DNA of 64,000 nucleotides from the NCBI GenBank assembly GCA_963519305.1, contig CAUQMS010000012.1:76727-140726 (forward strand). Direction: 5' to 3'. Origin of the DNA: Ewingella sp963519305. GTDB lineage: Bacteria > Pseudomonadota > Gammaproteobacteria > Enterobacterales > Enterobacteriaceae. Both the position numbers and the translations under genes were made by a program. The notes below the pieces were generated by a model, which saw only the letters and a list, made by a program, of their open reading frames with translations, was not told the DNA's origin and made no database searches. This document shows, piece after piece, positions 33,879 through 42,527 of the stretch. Each line of letters begins with the position of its first letter. Within the stretch, counting starts at the first letter, position 1.

Positions 33879-34709
33879 TTAACGGCTGAGCGATTTAAAC
33901 TGGCGCGTTGTTTCCGTTAACGCCACTTCAGTCGGCAGACGTTCCATCGAACTTGCGCCGTAGAAACCATCCACCAGCGGGCAGTTTTTCATGATGTACT
34001 CCGCGTCCTGCGGCGATGAAATCGGCCCGCCGTGACACAGTACAATCACATCTTCCCGCACGCCTTTGGCGGCTTTCGCCCATTCGTTGATCATTGGCAC
34101 GCAGTCTTCGAGCTTCAGCGCGGTTCCGGCACCGATATTCCCGCCGGTGGTCAGGCCCATGTGTGGCACGATGATATCTGCACCGGCTTCAGTCATGGCG
34201 ATGGCATCGGCGGCGCTGAATACGTAAGGCGTGGTCAGCATGTCTTTCTGATGGGCGAGGCGGATCATATCGACTTCCATCCCGTATCCCATGCCGGTCT
34301 CTTCCAGATTAGCGCGGAAGTTGCCGTCAATCAGCCCGACCGTCGGGAAGTTTTGCACACCGGCAAAACCCAGCGCCTTCAGGTCATCGAGGAACTTATC
34401 AAACTGGCAGAACGGGTCAGTGCCGTTGACCCCCGCCAGTACCGGGGTATGTTTCACCACCGGTATCACTTCTTTGGCCATATCGACCACAATTTCATTG
34501 GCGTTGCCGTAGGCCAGTAAACCGGCCAGCGATCCGCGCCCGGCCATGCGGTAACGGCCTGAGTTGTAGATGACGATCAGGTCAATTCCACCGGCTTCTT
34601 CGCACTTGGCGGAGAGCCCGGTCCCCGCGCCGCCGCCGATTATCGGCTCACGGCGGGCGATCATCTCACGAAATTTCGTCAATAACGCCTGACGTTCAAA
34701 TTTAGCCAT
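33879..34709 (-). CDS. Phosphoenolpyruvate hydrolase-like TIM-barrel protein
   Basis: 276 residues. It matches the PEP-hydrolase/IGPS-like family usually found beside UPF0261 proteins: IGGGAGTGLSAKCEEAGGIDLIVIYNSGRYRMAGRGSLAGLLAYGNANEIV, VLAGVNGTDPFCQFDKFLDDLKALGFAGVQNFPTVGLIDG, VPHMGLTTGGNIGAG, VLCHGGPISSPQDAEYI. A phosphate-binding barrel is likely; the reaction is not established. It starts 11 bp after its partner at 34721, with which it forms a conserved pair. Confidence 0.85.
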   Translation of the reverse strand: MAKFERQALLTKFREMIARREPIIGGGAGTGLSAKCEEAGGIDLIVIYNSGRYRMAGRGSLAGLLAYGNANEIVVDMAKEVIPVVKHTPVLAGVNGTDPFCQFDKFLDDLKALGFAGVQNFPTVGLIDGNFRANLEETGMGYGMEVDMIRLAHQKDMLTTPYVFSAADAIAMTEAGADIIVPHMGLTTGGNIGAGTALKLEDCVPMINEWAKAAKGVREDVIVLCHGGPISSPQDAEYIMKNCPLVDGFYGASSMERLPTEVALTETTRQFKSLSR

Positions 34710-34720
34710 GATGGTTTCCC

Positions 34721-35935
34721 TTAATGTTGGGCAATATCTTTAAACAGTCGGACTGCGGTAGCGGCAAACTCTGGATCATTAATGTTGCAGCTCAGTCTGA
34801 CTACACGCCGCTTTGCGGTCTGTTTTACGGTTTTTTCCAAGGTGTCGGCAAAAGCATTCAGCGCATCGGGGTTCCAGAAAGGTTGCCCGACCGCATCGAG
34901 GGCAGAAAAACCGCCTCCGGGTATCAGGAAACGCACTTCGCCTTCGCAGGCGTTGAGCTTTTCTCCAATCCATTTCGCCATGTCGGCGTTTTCTTCCGGC
35001 GTGGTGCGCATCAGCGTCACCTGCGCGTTGTGTTCGTAAAACTGGCGGCCGGCATATTTGGCCGGAACACTGCTGATGTGGCCGAAGTTGACCATGTCCA
35101 GTGCGCCACAGGAGCCGACGTAGGGCACCTGCGTTTGTGCGATGGCGTCGAAGCGTTCAGGGCCGCAGGCCAGTACGCCGTCAAATAAGAGGTCGCACAC
35201 TTCGGTGGTGGTCAGATCCAGCACGCCAGACAACAGGCCGCTGGAGACCAGTTTTTCCATCGCTTTACCGCCGCTGCCGGTGGCATGAAACACCAGGCAG
35301 TCAAATTCTTTTTCCAGCAGTTCGCTGGCGGTCTGGATGCACGGCGTGGTAACACCAAACATCGTCAGCCCGATCGCCGGTTTGTCGTCATCACTTTCCG
35401 GATGGGAGAAATAGACCGCGCCGGCAATCTGGTGCGCGGCATTCGCCAGCACTTTGCGCGAAATCCGGTTTAGCCCGGCCACATCCGTAACCGAATAAAG
35501 CATGGCGATGTCGCTCGCGCCGATATACGCCGACACATCGCCTGAGGCCATGGTCGAGACCATCAGCTTCGGAATACCTACCTGCAGGCTTTGCATTGCC
35601 GGTGTGATAAGCGCTGTGCCACCCGAACCGCCCAGGCCGAGCAGGGCCGCGACGTCATGACGCGATGCCATAAAATGCTCAAACGCCACCGCCATCGCGC
35701 TGATGGCACGCCCGCGATCGCCGCAAAATACCGCTGCGGCCCCTTGCGGATGGAATGCCGCCACGGTCTGCGCGCTGATATCCGCCAGCGTGTCGTGGCC
35801 CTGCGCTTTGGTCGATAAATCCACCGTGACCGTTTTCAGGCCGGTAGCACGAATCAAATCACTGACAAAAACCATTTCGCGACCTTTGGTATCCGTCGTG
35901 GTAGCGATGTAAACACGGGGCGTTGGCACGGTCAT
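34721..35935 (-). CDS. Tm-1-like ATP-binding protein (UPF0261)
   Basis: 404 residues, full length for the family (VYIATTTDTKGREMVFVSDLIRATGLKTVTVDLSTKAQG; LGLGGSGGTALITPAMQSLQVGIPKLMVSTMASGDVSAYIGASDIAMLYSVTDVAGLNRISRKVL; GVTTPCIQTASELLEKEFDCLVFHATGSGGKAMEKLVSSG). Homologous to the N-terminal half of tomato Tm-1, which binds ATP; in plants and some bacteria the two halves are fused, here they are separate adjacent genes. The bacterial role is unknown. It is divergent from the TetR gene with two operator-like dyads between them. Confidence 0.88.
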   Translation of the reverse strand: MTVPTPRVYIATTTDTKGREMVFVSDLIRATGLKTVTVDLSTKAQGHDTLADISAQTVAAFHPQGAAAVFCGDRGRAISAMAVAFEHFMASRHDVAALLGLGGSGGTALITPAMQSLQVGIPKLMVSTMASGDVSAYIGASDIAMLYSVTDVAGLNRISRKVLANAAHQIAGAVYFSHPESDDDKPAIGLTMFGVTTPCIQTASELLEKEFDCLVFHATGSGGKAMEKLVSSGLLSGVLDLTTTEVCDLLFDGVLACGPERFDAIAQTQVPYVGSCGALDMVNFGHISSVPAKYAGRQFYEHNAQVTLMRTTPEENADMAKWIGEKLNACEGEVRFLIPGGGFSALDAVGQPFWNPDALNAFADTLEKTVKQTAKRRVVRLSCNINDPEFAATAVRLFKDIAQH

Positions 35936-35970
35936 CGGGCATCCTTAATATGAATAAGATTTCATAATAA

Positions 35971-35986
35971 TGAGACGATGGTCTTA
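35971..35986. promoter_or_regulatory. Candidate TetR operator 1
   Basis: TGAGAC-GATG-GTCTTA, a 16-bp dyad with one mismatch between arms. It has the same TGAGAC-N4-GTCTYA form as the second site 41 bp away. It lies 36 bp upstream of the Tm-1-like start codon. Confidence 0.6.
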
Positions 35987-36011
35987 TTCATGCAAGGCTA
36001 TCATACACATT

Positions 36012-36027
36012 TGAGACTGGAGTCTCA
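36012..36027. promoter_or_regulatory. Candidate TetR operator 2
   Basis: TGAGACT-GG-AGTCTCA, a perfect 16-bp dyad (7-bp arms). It matches site 1 and sits in the shared divergent promoter region of the TetR and Tm-1-like genes. Confidence 0.65.
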
Positions 36028-36112
36028 TATAATTTACACAACGGCGATTTTGCTTTCAGCACTGACTTTATTTGTTAAAGTCAGGCATCAGAATTTTTGA
36101 CGGAAATGTATT

Positions 36113-36736
36113 TTGACACCTATTGATATCCAGAAAGAGCTGACCCCGGCGCAACACCGCACCCGCCGACGGCTGGTGGCCGCCGCGATGAATCTTTCCG
36201 CCAGCGGCGCACTACCCACACTGACTGAAGTCGCCACGCAGGCCGAGATGTCGCGTGCTACGGCCTACCGCTATTTTTCAACGCAGGGGGCACTGGTGGC
36301 GGCGATGGTTGAGGAGAGTCTGCGGCCCATTATTGAATGGCGGCCGCGGCAGGCTGACGCGGGCCAGCGTATCCATGAATTGCTGGCGTTTGCCTATCCG
36401 CGAATGCTCGAACATGAAGGGGTGTTGCGGGCGGCACTGCAACTCTCTTTGCAGCAGTGGTCCGAACAACGCCGTGATCCGAAAACGGCGGAGACGCTGG
36501 TGCGCGGTAACCGTAAAAATATTCTTAAACGCGTGGTGGAACCGCTGGAAGGCAAAATGTCAGCCGACAGTCTGCAACGTATGATCTACGCCTTTTCGCT
36601 GATTTACGGCTCGGAGGTCTTTATGGTCATGAAGGATATCTGGCACACAGATGATAACGAGATCCTCAACGTCACCCAGTGGATGGCGAAAGCGATTCTG
36701 CGTCAGGCCGAAGAGGATAGACGGGCGGGGGAATAA
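36113..36736 (+). CDS. TetR-family regulator divergent from the Tm-1-like operon
   Basis: 207 residues, TTG start (no in-frame ATG with a better site upstream). The HTH occupies about 16-65 (TRRRLVAAAMNLSASGALPTLTEVATQAEMSRATAYRYFSTQGALVAAMV). The C-terminal helical domain presumably binds the inducer. Divergent from and separated by 177 bp from the Tm-1-like gene; two matching dyads between them make it the probable repressor of both itself and that operon. Confidence 0.86.
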   Translation: MTPIDIQKELTPAQHRTRRRLVAAAMNLSASGALPTLTEVATQAEMSRATAYRYFSTQGALVAAMVEESLRPIIEWRPRQADAGQRIHELLAFAYPRMLEHEGVLRAALQLSLQQWSEQRRDPKTAETLVRGNRKNILKRVVEPLEGKMSADSLQRMIYAFSLIYGSEVFMVMKDIWHTDDNEILNVTQWMAKAILRQAEEDRRAGE

Positions 36737-36747
36737 CCTGCAACGCT

Positions 36748-37296
36748 TTACTTCTTGTTCAACGTAACCTGTTTCAATGACTCCCACAGGCGCTCTTTAT
36801 CGCTATCTTCTAAATGCGTCTGCTGAAGTGTTTGCATAAATGTGTTTTTGTCAGTCAATGGTAACCCTTCACTTAATCTCGTACTGACAGTTGTCAGGAT
36901 CGCGGTGCTCAGAACGCTGATTTTTGATCTCACCTGCATCAGTGGCTCAGGCTGCCAACCTTTTTCTGGTACGGATAACCAGTCAGCCCGATAGCGGTAT
37001 TGAATTGCTTTGGCTGCGTCCATTTGCGCTTGTATAAAGGGTTTTACCGACTCACCGTTTAACCCTAACGTTTCTGCCTTAGCCACTGAGGCGGCTAATA
37101 CCTGGGCTTCCTGCGGCAGGTCCTCAATGGCCTGGTGATTGATGGCCTTGTATCCGGCGACATCTTTCATATAAGACAAACGCTGATTCATCAATGAAGC
37201 GACGTCACGGCTTGGTACGGGCACTGCCATCGCTGATACAGAAAGCAGTAAACTTGCCAAAAACAAACTGGCAGAGCTTTTTTTATTCATCATCAT
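36748..37296 (-). CDS. Secreted chorismate mutase (AroQ gamma class)
   Basis: 182 residues with a signal peptide (MMMNKKSSASLFLASLLLSVSAMA). The mature part is the all-helical AroQ-gamma fold (VASLMNQRLSYMKDVAGYKAINHQAIEDLPQEAQVLAASVAKAETLGLNGESVKPFIQAQMDAAKAIQYRYRADW), including the Arg and Lys of RLSYMKDVAGYK and the AAKAIQ segment that line the active site. It converts chorismate to prephenate in the periplasm; the physiological purpose is unclear. Its first ATG overlaps the mntR stop (ATGA), so it is translated together with mntR, an unusual partner. Confidence 0.88.
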   Translation of the reverse strand: MMMNKKSSASLFLASLLLSVSAMAVPVPSRDVASLMNQRLSYMKDVAGYKAINHQAIEDLPQEAQVLAASVAKAETLGLNGESVKPFIQAQMDAAKAIQYRYRADWLSVPEKGWQPEPLMQVRSKISVLSTAILTTVSTRLSEGLPLTDKNTFMQTLQQTHLEDSDKERLWESLKQVTLNKK

Positions 37297-37739
37297 AAGG
37301 TTCTCTGCTGCGCCGTAAAGCGGCGGAAGGCGTCGAGGGTTTCGTCGCTCACGTGATGTTCCACACCTTCGGCATCCAGGCGTGCGGTTTCCGGGCTGAT
37401 GCCCAGAGCAATAAAGAACGCTTCTACCACATTGTGGCGCTCGCGGTTCTCAGCGGCCAATTTCTCCCCTTCCGGCGTCAGGAAGGTGCCGCGATACGGC
37501 AGTTGGCGAACCAGCCCGGCGCTGGCCAGACGCTTCAGGGTTTTCGCTACGGTTGGCTGCGACACGCCAAGCCGCGCGGCTAAATCGACCTGTCGTGCTT
37601 CACCGAATTCGCGGATTAAATCCGAGATCAGTTCAACGTAGTCATCCATTAATTCCCGTCGATGCGCTTCGCGCACCTGTAAAAAACCCTGAGCGTGCTC
37701 TTCAGCATCCAGTAGCGGATTCAACTTCTTATTATTCAC
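37293..37739 (-). CDS. mntR: Manganese-responsive regulator MntR (DtxR family)
   Basis: 148 residues if started at the GTG of VVNNKKLNPLLDAEEH, which has GAGG about 9 bases upstream; a longer frame to 37850 has a Gly/Ser-rich stretch unlike the family. It matches E. coli MntR from GFxQVREAHRRELMDDYVELISDLIREFGEARQVDLAARLGVSQPTVAKTLKRLASAGLV through ERHNVVEAFFIALGISPETARLDAEGVEHHVSDETLDAFRRF. With Mn(II) bound it represses uptake genes. It is divergent from sitA with an MntR-type box between. Confidence 0.93.
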   Translation of the reverse strand: MNNKKLNPLLDAEEHAQGFLQVREAHRRELMDDYVELISDLIREFGEARQVDLAARLGVSQPTVAKTLKRLASAGLVRQLPYRGTFLTPEGEKLAAENRERHNVVEAFFIALGISPETARLDAEGVEHHVSDETLDAFRRFTAQQRTL

Positions 37740-37862
37740 AACGCTTGCCTCTTTCTTGCTCAATGGTTTTTTACCTTGGCCGCTTTGACTGCGGCAAGGA
37801 GAACCATTGTAAACCAAGCCGCCTCCAGCACCAATTTTTGCAAACTTCACCTTGGCTATGGA

Positions 37863-37880
37863 GTATAGCCTATGCTATAC
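37863..37880. promoter_or_regulatory. MntR operator
   Basis: GTATAGC-CTAT-GCTATAC, a perfect dyad of the known MntR-box type (ATAGC ... GCTAT). It sits between the divergent mntR and sitA, 50 bp upstream of the sitA start. A second, overlapping dyad (GGCTAT/ATAGCC) begins at 37854. Confidence 0.8.
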
Positions 37881-37930
37881 ATGAATGATAAAGCGTCATC
37901 ATCTGCCGTTGTGTTCTGAGGAGGAGTTTC

Positions 37931-38917
37931 ATGGAAAGAGGCCGGAGTCCTGCAAAAAGTGACGTTATTAACCGAAATGTTTTTAGCCAGACAGTTTCAT
38001 CCTGGCTGAACCATTCGCCTTTTCGCCTGCGGCTGATGCTGGTGGGTATGCTGGCGGCCCTGATAGGGGGTAACGCACAGGCCGTTGAAAAAGAGAGAAA
38101 AAAGTTCAAGGTGGTCACCACCTTCACCGTGATTCAAGACATTGCTCAGAACGTCGCCGGTGATGCGGCCACGGTACAGTCCATTACCAAGCCGGGCGCT
38201 GAGATCCATGATTATCAGCCCACGCCTCGCGATATCGTCAAAACGCAGTCCGCCGATCTGATTCTGTGGAACGGTTTCAATCTGGAACGCTGGTTTGGCC
38301 GGTTCTTCGCCAATATTAAAAATGTGCCGTCGGTGACGGTGACCGATGGCATTAAACCTTTGCCGATTCAGGAGGGGCCGTATCTGGGCAACCCGAATCC
38401 GCACGCCTGGATGTCTTCTAAAAACGCGCTGATTTACGTCGAAAATATCCGTGCGGCGCTGGTCAAATATGATCCGGACAATGCCGCAACCTATGACCGC
38501 AACGCCAAAAATTACGCACAAAAAATCAGTCAGCTGGATGCGCCGCTGCGCGCCCGTCTGGAAAAGATCCCTGAGAGTCAGCGCTGGTTAGTGACCAGCG
38601 AAGGGGCGTTCAGTTATCTGGCGAAAGATTATGGGATGCGCGAAGCCTATCTGTGGCCGATTAACGCCGAAGAACAAGGTACGCCTCAGCAGGTGAAAAA
38701 ACTGATTGATCTGGTGCGCGAGAAGCGTATCCCGGTGGTCTTCAGCGAAAGTACTATTTCGGATAAACCCGCCCGTCAGGTGAGTAAAGAGACTGGCGCG
38801 AAGTACGGCGGCGTACTGTATGTTGATTCGCTTTCCACTGCCGGCGGCCCGGTGCCAACCTATATTGATCTCCTGAAAGTGACCGTGGGTACCATTGCAG
38901 AAGGATTCGGTCAGTGA
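37931..38917 (+). CDS. sitA: Manganese/iron ABC importer, solute-binding protein
   Basis: 328 residues, strong Shine-Dalgarno GAGGAG. The N-terminus is about 25 residues longer than SitA/YfeA, ahead of the signal helix (MLVGMLAALIGGNAQA). Metal ligands are all present: His in GAEIHDYQPTP, His in NPNPHAWMS, Glu in VTSEGAFSYL, Asp in LYVDSLS. It captures Mn(II) and probably Fe(II) in the periplasm for SitBCD. It is the first gene of sitABCD, under the MntR box. The stop overlaps the sitB start by 4 bp. Confidence 0.94.
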   Translation: MERGRSPAKSDVINRNVFSQTVSSWLNHSPFRLRLMLVGMLAALIGGNAQAVEKERKKFKVVTTFTVIQDIAQNVAGDAATVQSITKPGAEIHDYQPTPRDIVKTQSADLILWNGFNLERWFGRFFANIKNVPSVTVTDGIKPLPIQEGPYLGNPNPHAWMSSKNALIYVENIRAALVKYDPDNAATYDRNAKNYAQKISQLDAPLRARLEKIPESQRWLVTSEGAFSYLAKDYGMREAYLWPINAEEQGTPQQVKKLIDLVREKRIPVVFSESTISDKPARQVSKETGAKYGGVLYVDSLSTAGGPVPTYIDLLKVTVGTIAEGFGQ

Positions 38918-39699
38918 ATTTGCCGCGCCTTGATCTTAATGTTGATAACATTTCAGTGACCTACAATAACGGGCACACCGCGATCCGTAACGCCAGATTC
39001 CGTCTGCACGGAGGGTCCATTTGCGCGCTGCTCGGCGTTAACGGCAGCGGTAAATCCACGCTGTTTAAAACCATTATGGGGATCATCCGTCCGACCCAGG
39101 GCTGCGTCACGCTCGACGGGCTGAACGTCGCCAAAGCGTTGAAGCAAAACCTGATTGCCTATGTGCCGCAGTCAGAAGAGGTAGACTGGAATTTCCCGGT
39201 GCTGGTGCGTGACGTCGTGATGATGGGCCGCTACGGCAAGATGTCGTTTCTGCGTATTCCGTCGCAGGAAGATAAGCGGCAGGTGGCGTCAGCGCTGGCC
39301 CGCGTAGGACTTGCGGATCTGGCTCTGCGCCAGATTGGCGAGTTATCCGGCGGGCAGAAAAAACGGGTGTTTCTGGCCCGTGCGCTGGCACAGCAGGGCC
39401 GTGTCATGCTGCTTGATGAACCGTTTACTGGTGTGGACATTAAAACCGAGAACGCCATTATCGACCTGCTGCGCCAGCTGCGCGAAGAGGGGCATCTGAT
39501 TCTGGTCTCTACCCATAACATTGCCAGTGTGCCGGAGTTTTGCGACCGCGTGGTGCTCATCAATAAAACCGTGATTGCCAGCGGCCCGCTGGAAACCACC
39601 TTTACTGCCGGGAATCTTGAGAACACGTTCGGCGGTACGCTGCGCAATATCAGTTATCTGACGCAGGAACGCCCGGCGCCGCTGAGGCAGGTGCAATGA
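38914..39699 (+). CDS. sitB: Manganese/iron ABC importer, ATPase
   Basis: 261 residues; GTG start overlapping sitA. Walker A GVNGSGKST, signature LSGGQKKR, Walker B VMLLDEPF, H-loop STHNIAS. Family neighbours are SitB/YfeB/MntB. It powers transport of metal brought by SitA. It overlaps sitC by 4 bp. Confidence 0.94.
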   Translation: MNLPRLDLNVDNISVTYNNGHTAIRNARFRLHGGSICALLGVNGSGKSTLFKTIMGIIRPTQGCVTLDGLNVAKALKQNLIAYVPQSEEVDWNFPVLVRDVVMMGRYGKMSFLRIPSQEDKRQVASALARVGLADLALRQIGELSGGQKKRVFLARALAQQGRVMLLDEPFTGVDIKTENAIIDLLRQLREEGHLILVSTHNIASVPEFCDRVVLINKTVIASGPLETTFTAGNLENTFGGTLRNISYLTQERPAPLRQVQ

Positions 39700-40556
39700 T
39701 CGACCTGCTGCTGGCGCCCTTTCAGTACAACTATATGGTCAAGGCTATCTGGGTCAGCGCGGGGGTTGGCGCGGTGTGCGCGTTTTTGTCCGCCTATCTG
39801 ATGCTCAAAGGCTGGTCGCTGATGGGCGATGCGCTTTCGCACTCGGTAGTTCCGGGCGTGGCCGGGGCTTATGCCCTGGGTTTTCCCTACGCCATTGGTG
39901 CGTTCGGCACCGGTATTCTGGCCGCGCTGTCGATGACGCTGTTGCGTCATTACACCAAGCTGCGCGAAGACGCGATCATCGGCTTTGTTTTCTCCACGTT
40001 CTTTGCCCTCGGGCTGCTGCTGGTGTCGCTTAACCCGACCTCGGTCAACGTGCAGTCGATTCTGTTTGGCAATATTTTAGGCATTGATGACGCGGATATT
40101 TTGCAGGTACAGATCATCGTGGGTATCTCGCTGCTGGTGCTGTGCGTTATCTGGCGCGATCTTCTGGCGGTGTTTTTCGATGAAGCCCATGCGCGGTCCG
40201 TCGGTCTGTCGCCACTGTGGCTGAAAGTCATTTTCTTCACTATTTTCAGCGCGTGCAGCGTGGCGGCCTTGCAGACCGTCGGGGCGATTCTAGTGATCGC
40301 GATGGTGATCACTCCCGGCGCGACTGCTTATCTGCTGACTGACCGTTTTTCGCACCTGCTGATCATCTCCGTGGTTATCGGGGCAGTGACCAGCGCAGCC
40401 GGAGCATGGCTGAGTTTTTATCTCGACGGCGCGACCGGCGGCGTGATTGTCTGCCTGCAAACAGCCGTGTTCCTGCTGGCCTTTCTGTTTGCACCGAAAC
40501 ACGGCTGGCTGGTTAACCATTTTCGGCTCAAAAGCCGCGCAGGGGGCGACGCATGA
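39696..40556 (+). CDS. sitC: Manganese/iron ABC importer, permease C
   Basis: 286 residues, eight to nine membrane helices of the ABC-3 family (FLSAYLMLKGWSLMGDALSHSVVPGVAGAYALGFPYAIGAF; VLFGNILGIDDADILQVQ-type segment; QTVGAILVIAMVITPGATAYLLTDRFS). It forms the channel with SitD. The stop overlaps sitD by 4 bp. Confidence 0.94.
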   Translation: MIDLLLAPFQYNYMVKAIWVSAGVGAVCAFLSAYLMLKGWSLMGDALSHSVVPGVAGAYALGFPYAIGAFGTGILAALSMTLLRHYTKLREDAIIGFVFSTFFALGLLLVSLNPTSVNVQSILFGNILGIDDADILQVQIIVGISLLVLCVIWRDLLAVFFDEAHARSVGLSPLWLKVIFFTIFSACSVAALQTVGAILVIAMVITPGATAYLLTDRFSHLLIISVVIGAVTSAAGAWLSFYLDGATGGVIVCLQTAVFLLAFLFAPKHGWLVNHFRLKSRAGGDA

Positions 40557-41401
40557 TGTCGTGGATTGAGCTGCTGATGGAGCCGATGGGTTTTGCCTTT
40601 ATGCAACGCGCGCTGCTGACGGCGGCGGCCACCAGCATTGTTTGTGCGATTTTTTCCTGTTTTCTGGTGCTGAAAGGCTGGTCGCTGATGGGGGATGCTA
40701 TCTCCCACGCCGTACTGCCCGGCGTGGTGCTGGCTTTTCTGGCCGGGATCCCGCTGGTGATTGGGGCATTCTGCTCAGGGCTGTTTTGCGCCGTCGCCAC
40801 CGGTTTCATTAAAGAGCATTGCCGGGTGAAAGAAGATTCGGTAATGGGCATCGTGTTCTCAGGCATGTTTGCCGGTGGTCTGGTGCTGTTTTCACGGGTG
40901 AATACCGAACAGCATCTGAGCCATATACTGTTCGGCAATGTGCTGGGCGTGAGTGACGGCGAAATGTTGCAAACGTTGATCATCGCGGCACTGGTCACAC
41001 TGGCCATCCTCGTGAAGTTCAGGGATCTGGTGCTGTTCTGTTTTGATCCGGTGCAGGCGAAAGTGATCGGGCTGCCAGTACGCTTTTACCACTATGCTTT
41101 ACTGTGCCTGCTGGCGCTGACCATTGTCGCCGCGTTGCAGGCAGTGGGTGTGGTGTTAGTGGTCGCGATGCTGATAACGCCGGGCATCACGGCGTTTCTG
41201 CTGAGTAAAACCCTGCCGAAAATGGTCATGATCGCGGTGACGGCGTCACTGATGGCCGCTGTCAGTGGTACTTTCATCAGTTTTTATATTGATGCCGCGA
41301 CCGGCCCGACCATCGTGCTGATTCAGGCGCTCTTCTTCCTGCTGGCGCTGATGGTGCATTTGCTGCGCAGAAACCCGCAGCCGGTGGCGGAATTGTCTTA
41401 G
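40553..41401 (+). CDS. sitD: Manganese/iron ABC importer, permease D
   Basis: 282 residues, ABC-3 permease paralogous to SitC (CFLVLKGWSLMGDAISHAVLPGVVLAFLAGIPLVIGAFCSGL; FGNVLGVSDGEMLQTLII; QAVGVVLVVAMLITPGITAFLLSKTLPKM). Last gene of sitABCD. All four junctions overlap by 4 bp, so the whole system is translationally coupled. Confidence 0.94.
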   Translation: MMSWIELLMEPMGFAFMQRALLTAAATSIVCAIFSCFLVLKGWSLMGDAISHAVLPGVVLAFLAGIPLVIGAFCSGLFCAVATGFIKEHCRVKEDSVMGIVFSGMFAGGLVLFSRVNTEQHLSHILFGNVLGVSDGEMLQTLIIAALVTLAILVKFRDLVLFCFDPVQAKVIGLPVRFYHYALLCLLALTIVAALQAVGVVLVVAMLITPGITAFLLSKTLPKMVMIAVTASLMAAVSGTFISFYIDAATGPTIVLIQALFFLLALMVHLLRRNPQPVAELS

Positions 41402-41471
41402 CCTTATAAATCAGAAATAGAACGGAACATTGACCATACTCATCGGCACAGACTATGCGAAAGGAGCGACA

Positions 41472-42041
41472 ATGAATATCAGCAAATCTGACGGCAGCGA
41501 TGTGCAGGAAATCTTGCAGGTGCTGGGCGAATCCAAAGGGGAAAATCTCACGGCGCAGCAGCGCGCGGAAGAGGGCTTTACCCAGGGCACGATGGACGAA
41601 GCCATGCTGAGAAATTTTCAGGCGGGCAGCGGTGTGTTTGTGAGTAAAGAGCAGGTCGATGGTCATCCGGTGATCACAGGTATGGCGATGACGACGCTGG
41701 GAAAACTGGCGAAGCATGGTACTGCGCTGGCCGCGTACCATGCCGTTTTGAAGAGCGGGCAGGCCACGGCAGATGAAATCTTCCTGTACGGGCCGGTGAC
41801 TGTGCGTCAGGCATTTCGCGGTAAGGGCATTCTGACCCAGTTACTCATCCATATCTGCCAGGCATTGAAAGTGCAGTTTCGTCTCGGCGTGGCGTTTGTG
41901 GATAAAGAGAATCACAAGTCGCTGTTGATCCATCGTCATTACCCGATGACCGAGCTGGACGGTTTCGCGCTGAACGGCCGCAGCTACGCGATTTTCACCT
42001 TTGAGCCTGAGCACGTGCTGGCTTTCTACCAGAGCCGCTAA
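41472..42041 (+). CDS. GNAT-like acetyltransferase
   Basis: 189 residues from the ATG opening MNISKSDGSDVQEIL, which has AAAGGAGCGAC upstream; an earlier in-frame start has none. The acetyl-CoA loop is RQAFRGKGILTQLLIHICQAL, with the rest of the GNAT core (GVAFVDKENHKSLLIHRHYPMTELDGFALNGRSYAIFTFEP). The substrate is unknown. It starts 70 bp after sitD and may read through from it. Confidence 0.75.
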   Translation: MNISKSDGSDVQEILQVLGESKGENLTAQQRAEEGFTQGTMDEAMLRNFQAGSGVFVSKEQVDGHPVITGMAMTTLGKLAKHGTALAAYHAVLKSGQATADEIFLYGPVTVRQAFRGKGILTQLLIHICQALKVQFRLGVAFVDKENHKSLLIHRHYPMTELDGFALNGRSYAIFTFEPEHVLAFYQSR

Positions 42042-42186
42042 TCACTCCGGCATAGTCGCCAGGCAACTATAGAAAGCAGAAATGGGTATTTTATTTGCCG
42101 GCCATTCCACGGTTAACTGGTTTCAACGAAGAGGAGCGGTAAAACGTTTCTCTTCATGATTTCACTAACACGGGAGTGTATCCATC

Positions 42187-42390
42187 ATGTCGCAAGAAAA
42201 ACCGTTCAGGCAGTCAATCTCATTTTGGCAACGCGTCAAACATAAGTGCGCCAGTGCGTTTATCAGCGAACCTTCACAGGACAGCACGCGCATGATGGAA
42301 GCATTAATCCCAACGGGAAGTTTATATGGTATCGAAATGGGCAGTTTTTCAATGGAAAGAATCGACCCGGCCTGGTATCGCCAGAAATAA
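42187..42390 (+). CDS. Small protein of unknown function
   Basis: 67 residues (MSQEKPFRQSISFWQRVKHKCASAFISEPSQDSTRMMEALIPTG...IDPAWYRQK). Basic first half, acidic/neutral second half, no signal or membrane segment. GGGAGTG lies about 10 bases before the ATG. I do not recognise it. The good Shine-Dalgarno and amino-acid composition favour a real gene. A strong terminator stands 140 nt after its stop. Confidence 0.55.
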   Translation: MSQEKPFRQSISFWQRVKHKCASAFISEPSQDSTRMMEALIPTGSLYGIEMGSFSMERIDPAWYRQK

Positions 42391-42527
42391 CCATGCCCGT
42401 CGCGTAATGCGCATTAGTTATTGGAATGAGCTGTGCGCGTTAAATCGTTCTCCTGGTAGTGCACGTTGTATGCAGTAGATTGTTCTCTCTGACCTCGTCG
42501 TACATGTGATTTTCTCTCTCATTTGTG

